DNA from: DATBHW01 sp035307385
GTDB lineage: Bacteria > Chloroflexota > Ktedonobacteria > Ktedonobacterales > DATBGS01
Length of the DNA stretch: 64,000 nt
Assembly: GCA_035307385.1 (NCBI GenBank)
Contig: DATGID010000072.1
Coordinates: 1-64,000 of the forward strand
Direction: 5' to 3'
The notes below the pieces were generated by a model. The model did not search any database and was not told the DNA's origin. It worked only from the letters and a program-made list of their open reading frames with translations. Each line of letters opens with the position of its first letter. The first letter of the stretch is position 1. Both the position numbers and the translations under genes were made by a program. Below are positions 62,185-64,000 of this stretch, in pieces.

Positions 62185-62787
62185 TCAGGCATTGGCCTTC
62201 GGAAGCGGTCCGTTGTTGGGGTCTTCTTCGTCCGGTTCCGTCGTCTCTGTGGGTTGACCAGCAACACGCCGATACGACGACCAGCGGCGCGCCTCTGGCA
62301 GCGTAATCGGCTCCACGCGCGGCGAAAAGCCCTGGGGCGCTTCTCCAGTCTCTGGCCCACCAGGCGTTTGCTCATCCACGCGATCAGTCTGACGAGGCGC
62401 GGGCAGTTCCATGGGACGACCAGGCGTCAGATAATGCCCAAGAATGAGCGCGCCGCCAACCGCCAGAGGAATCAGTCCGGCCAGCAGCCAGGGACCAAGA
62501 TGATATGGACCCACTAATGACAGCGGCACATAGAAACCGATGGGATAGAGTCCCAATGTCAGCGCCAGCCCGACCATCGCCGTAATCAAGCCACCCTGAA
62601 GCACTCCCGCGCGCCTGATGAACATAGGCTGAGACAACGATTTGCGCTGGTCTTCTGGAGGCGTAATACCACGCGCAATCATCGCCATACGCTCGCGGTG
62701 CTCCATATACCGCCGCAGCGAGAGAAAGCTCAGAAAAGCGATTAAGACGAGCAGCCAGCCCAACGCCAGCACCAGCAAATCATTCAT
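62185..62787 (-). CDS. Membrane protein with DUF6249-like core
   Basis: 200 residues. Helix 1 (LLVLALGWLLVLIAFLSFL) is followed by the basic segment RRYMEHRERMAMIARGITPP typical of DUF6249 proteins, then two further helices near GLITAMVGLALTLGLYPIG and GPWLLAGLIPLAVGGALIL. The last 70 residues are Pro/Glu-rich and cytoplasmic. Such proteins often accompany ECF sigma factor operons, and one lies 210 bp away in divergent orientation. The function is unknown. Confidence 0.7.
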   Translation of the reverse strand: MNDLLVLALGWLLVLIAFLSFLSLRRYMEHRERMAMIARGITPPEDQRKSLSQPMFIRRAGVLQGGLITAMVGLALTLGLYPIGFYVPLSLVGPYHLGPWLLAGLIPLAVGGALILGHYLTPGRPMELPAPRQTDRVDEQTPGGPETGEAPQGFSPRVEPITLPEARRWSSYRRVAGQPTETTEPDEEDPNNGPLPKANA

Positions 62788-62996
62788 CGTTCTGTTCCTT
62801 GATAATGAAGCCGCGTCCGGTCCTCATCTTGCCATCTTTCCTTATCATCAGGGATATTTTCTTTCTCTTTTTCTCTTACTTATAGAGTATATATCGCAAC
62901 CCTTTGTTTCGTGCTATCATAGAGTGTAAGAATCATCCCTTTCAAGCAGGTACGCTGACAGAGCACGTTGACATCAACCGGCATTGAGGGCAGAGT

Positions 62997-63836
62997 ATGA
63001 GCGACAACGGTCCACGAAACTTTTTGAGTCGGTTTCTGCTCAAACAAGATATGAAAGATGAGCAGATTCCGCTCGCCGCGCGGACCTTTGAATCCTATTC
63101 CCCGGCGCTGCCTCATGCACAGCCAGCCAGCCAGGAAGCCCAGAGCGAGATGGAGTTGGTGCGCTGCTCCTGCCAGGGCGATCAGGATGCCTTCGCGGTC
63201 CTGGTGCGCAATCATCAACGCCGGGCCTTCATTCTGGCGTTCCGCATGCTGAATGACTATGAAGAAGCCTCAGAGGCCGTTCAGGAAGCATTCCTGGCCG
63301 CCTGGCAGGGCCTACATACCTTCCGAGGTGAGGCGCGCTTTTCCACCTGGCTCTATCGCATCGTCTATCATTGCTGTTTGCGCGTCCTGGAACAGCGCCG
63401 CCGCGATTCGCGCGACCTGGATGCCGCCACCGCTCAAGCTGAACACCGCGCGGTATTAGAAGCAGGCCAGGAGGTTCAATCGCTGGTCGCAGACCGCGAG
63501 CGCCAGAAGACCATCCAGCAAGCCATTCAGGAACTACCGGGGAAATATCGCGCGGTGCTCATCTTGCGTCACCTGCAAGAACTGACCTACGAAGAGATAG
63601 CCCAGGCGCTCAGCCTGCCGGTGGGCACCATCAAAACGCATCTCTTCCGAGCGCGCAATCTGCTCAAAGAACGTCTTCAATCGCTGGAGCGCGATGAGCA
63701 TGTTCCCCCAGCGTCAGCGCAGGTCACCACTTCTCAGCCCTCGACTGCGGCTGATGACTCCTCATCCTCGCTTTTCGTTCGCCTCACTCCCTCCTTTCTG
63801 CGCGCGGGCGAAAAAGGGAAGGGAGGAACAGTATGA
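62997..63836 (+). CDS. ECF RNA polymerase sigma factor (RpoE-like)
   Basis: 279 residues. Region 2 reads FAVLVRNHQRRAFILAFRML, NDYEEASEAVQEAFLAAWQG and STWLYRIVYHCCLRVLEQRR; region 4 reads IQELPGKYRAVLILRHLQEL and TYEEIAQALSLPVGTIKTHL followed by FRARNLLKE. It is therefore a full ECF sigma with a 65-residue N-terminal extension and a low-complexity serine-rich tail. The stop overlaps the start of an anti-sigma gene (ATGA), so the pair is translationally coupled. Confidence 0.93.
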   Translation: MSDNGPRNFLSRFLLKQDMKDEQIPLAARTFESYSPALPHAQPASQEAQSEMELVRCSCQGDQDAFAVLVRNHQRRAFILAFRMLNDYEEASEAVQEAFLAAWQGLHTFRGEARFSTWLYRIVYHCCLRVLEQRRRDSRDLDAATAQAEHRAVLEAGQEVQSLVADRERQKTIQQAIQELPGKYRAVLILRHLQELTYEEIAQALSLPVGTIKTHLFRARNLLKERLQSLERDEHVPPASAQVTTSQPSTAADDSSSSLFVRLTPSFLRAGEKGKGGTV

Positions 63837-64000
63837 CCTGCTCGCGGGCGCAGCAACTGCTGCAACTCTATATCGACCACCGGCTAAGCCTGAGCCACAC
63901 GCGCGCCCTGGAGCGTCATCTGGCTCACTGCGCCAACTGCCGCGCCGAGTGGATGCTGCTTGAAGACATCGGCGCTGGCATCCACAGCCTGAACAACATC
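63833..64000 (+). CDS. Anti-sigma factor with zf-HC2 domain (partial)
   Basis: The first 56 codons run off the window edge. The sequence MTCSRAQQLLQLYIDHRLS is followed by HLAHCANCRAEW, the HxxxCxxC zinc site of anti-sigma factors (zf-HC2). A GGAGGAA lies seven bases upstream of the ATG. It should bind and restrain the sigma factor just upstream; any membrane helix or sensor domain lies beyond the window. Confidence 0.88.
   Translation, partial: MTCSRAQQLLQLYIDHRLSLSHTRALERHLAHCANCRAEWMLLEDIGAGIHSLNNI

Overview
The window looks like a piece of a chromosome from a Ktedonobacteria-like member of the Chloroflexota. This is inferred from gene style (a cdaA-cdaR-glmS block, TIR/WD40 fusions, dense insertion sequences) and has not been proven by any search. 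The ordinary chromosome is at the right (about 49.1-64 kb): glmS with a glmS ribozyme in its leader, cdaR, cdaA, a large TPR protein, yajQ, a zinc-ribbon protein, RNase HI, a TIR-WD40 protein, a GH18-like protein and an ECF sigma/anti-sigma pair.

Almost everything to the left of glmS is mobile DNA stacked in its downstream attachment site. Element Y (1878-49127, 47.25 kb) is a complete Tn7-like transposon. Its termini match at 24 of 29 positions, it is flanked by the 5-bp target duplication ACAAG, and its right end lies 24 bp from the glmS stop codon, as in attTn7. Immediately left of Y, sharing the same ACAAG, is the right end (1787-1872) of an older Tn7-like element X, whose visible cargo is an IS110 transposase gene interrupted by a group II intron. 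Inside Y sits element Z (43201-48709), a 5.5-kb element with related ends and its own TTTGT duplication. Z carries no transposase; its cargo is an MMPL exporter and a two-component system, and it interrupts a glycosyltransferase pseudogene.

The transposition machinery is at 31.5-40.6 kb: tnsA, tnsB, a small tnsC-N/tnsB-tail duplicate, tnsC and two tnsD/tniQ genes, most of them overlapping at start and stop. The main cargo is a minus-strand operon (20.8 to 4.9 kb) that looks like an SspBCD-SspFGH (Dnd/Dpt-related) DNA phosphorothioation defence system with a phosphorothioation-associated methyltransferase. No cysteine desulfurase (SspA/DndA) is present, so sulfur would have to come from a host enzyme.

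The middle of Y (21-31 kb) is a patchwork: a truncated SNF2 helicase, a HEAT-repeat gene, an IS21 element, three related small XRE regulators, a ParB-like protein and an IS3-type remnant with an odd chimeric OrfB. Starts were chosen from Shine-Dalgarno spacing and family N-termini. Function calls come from motif recognition by eye; no database search was run.
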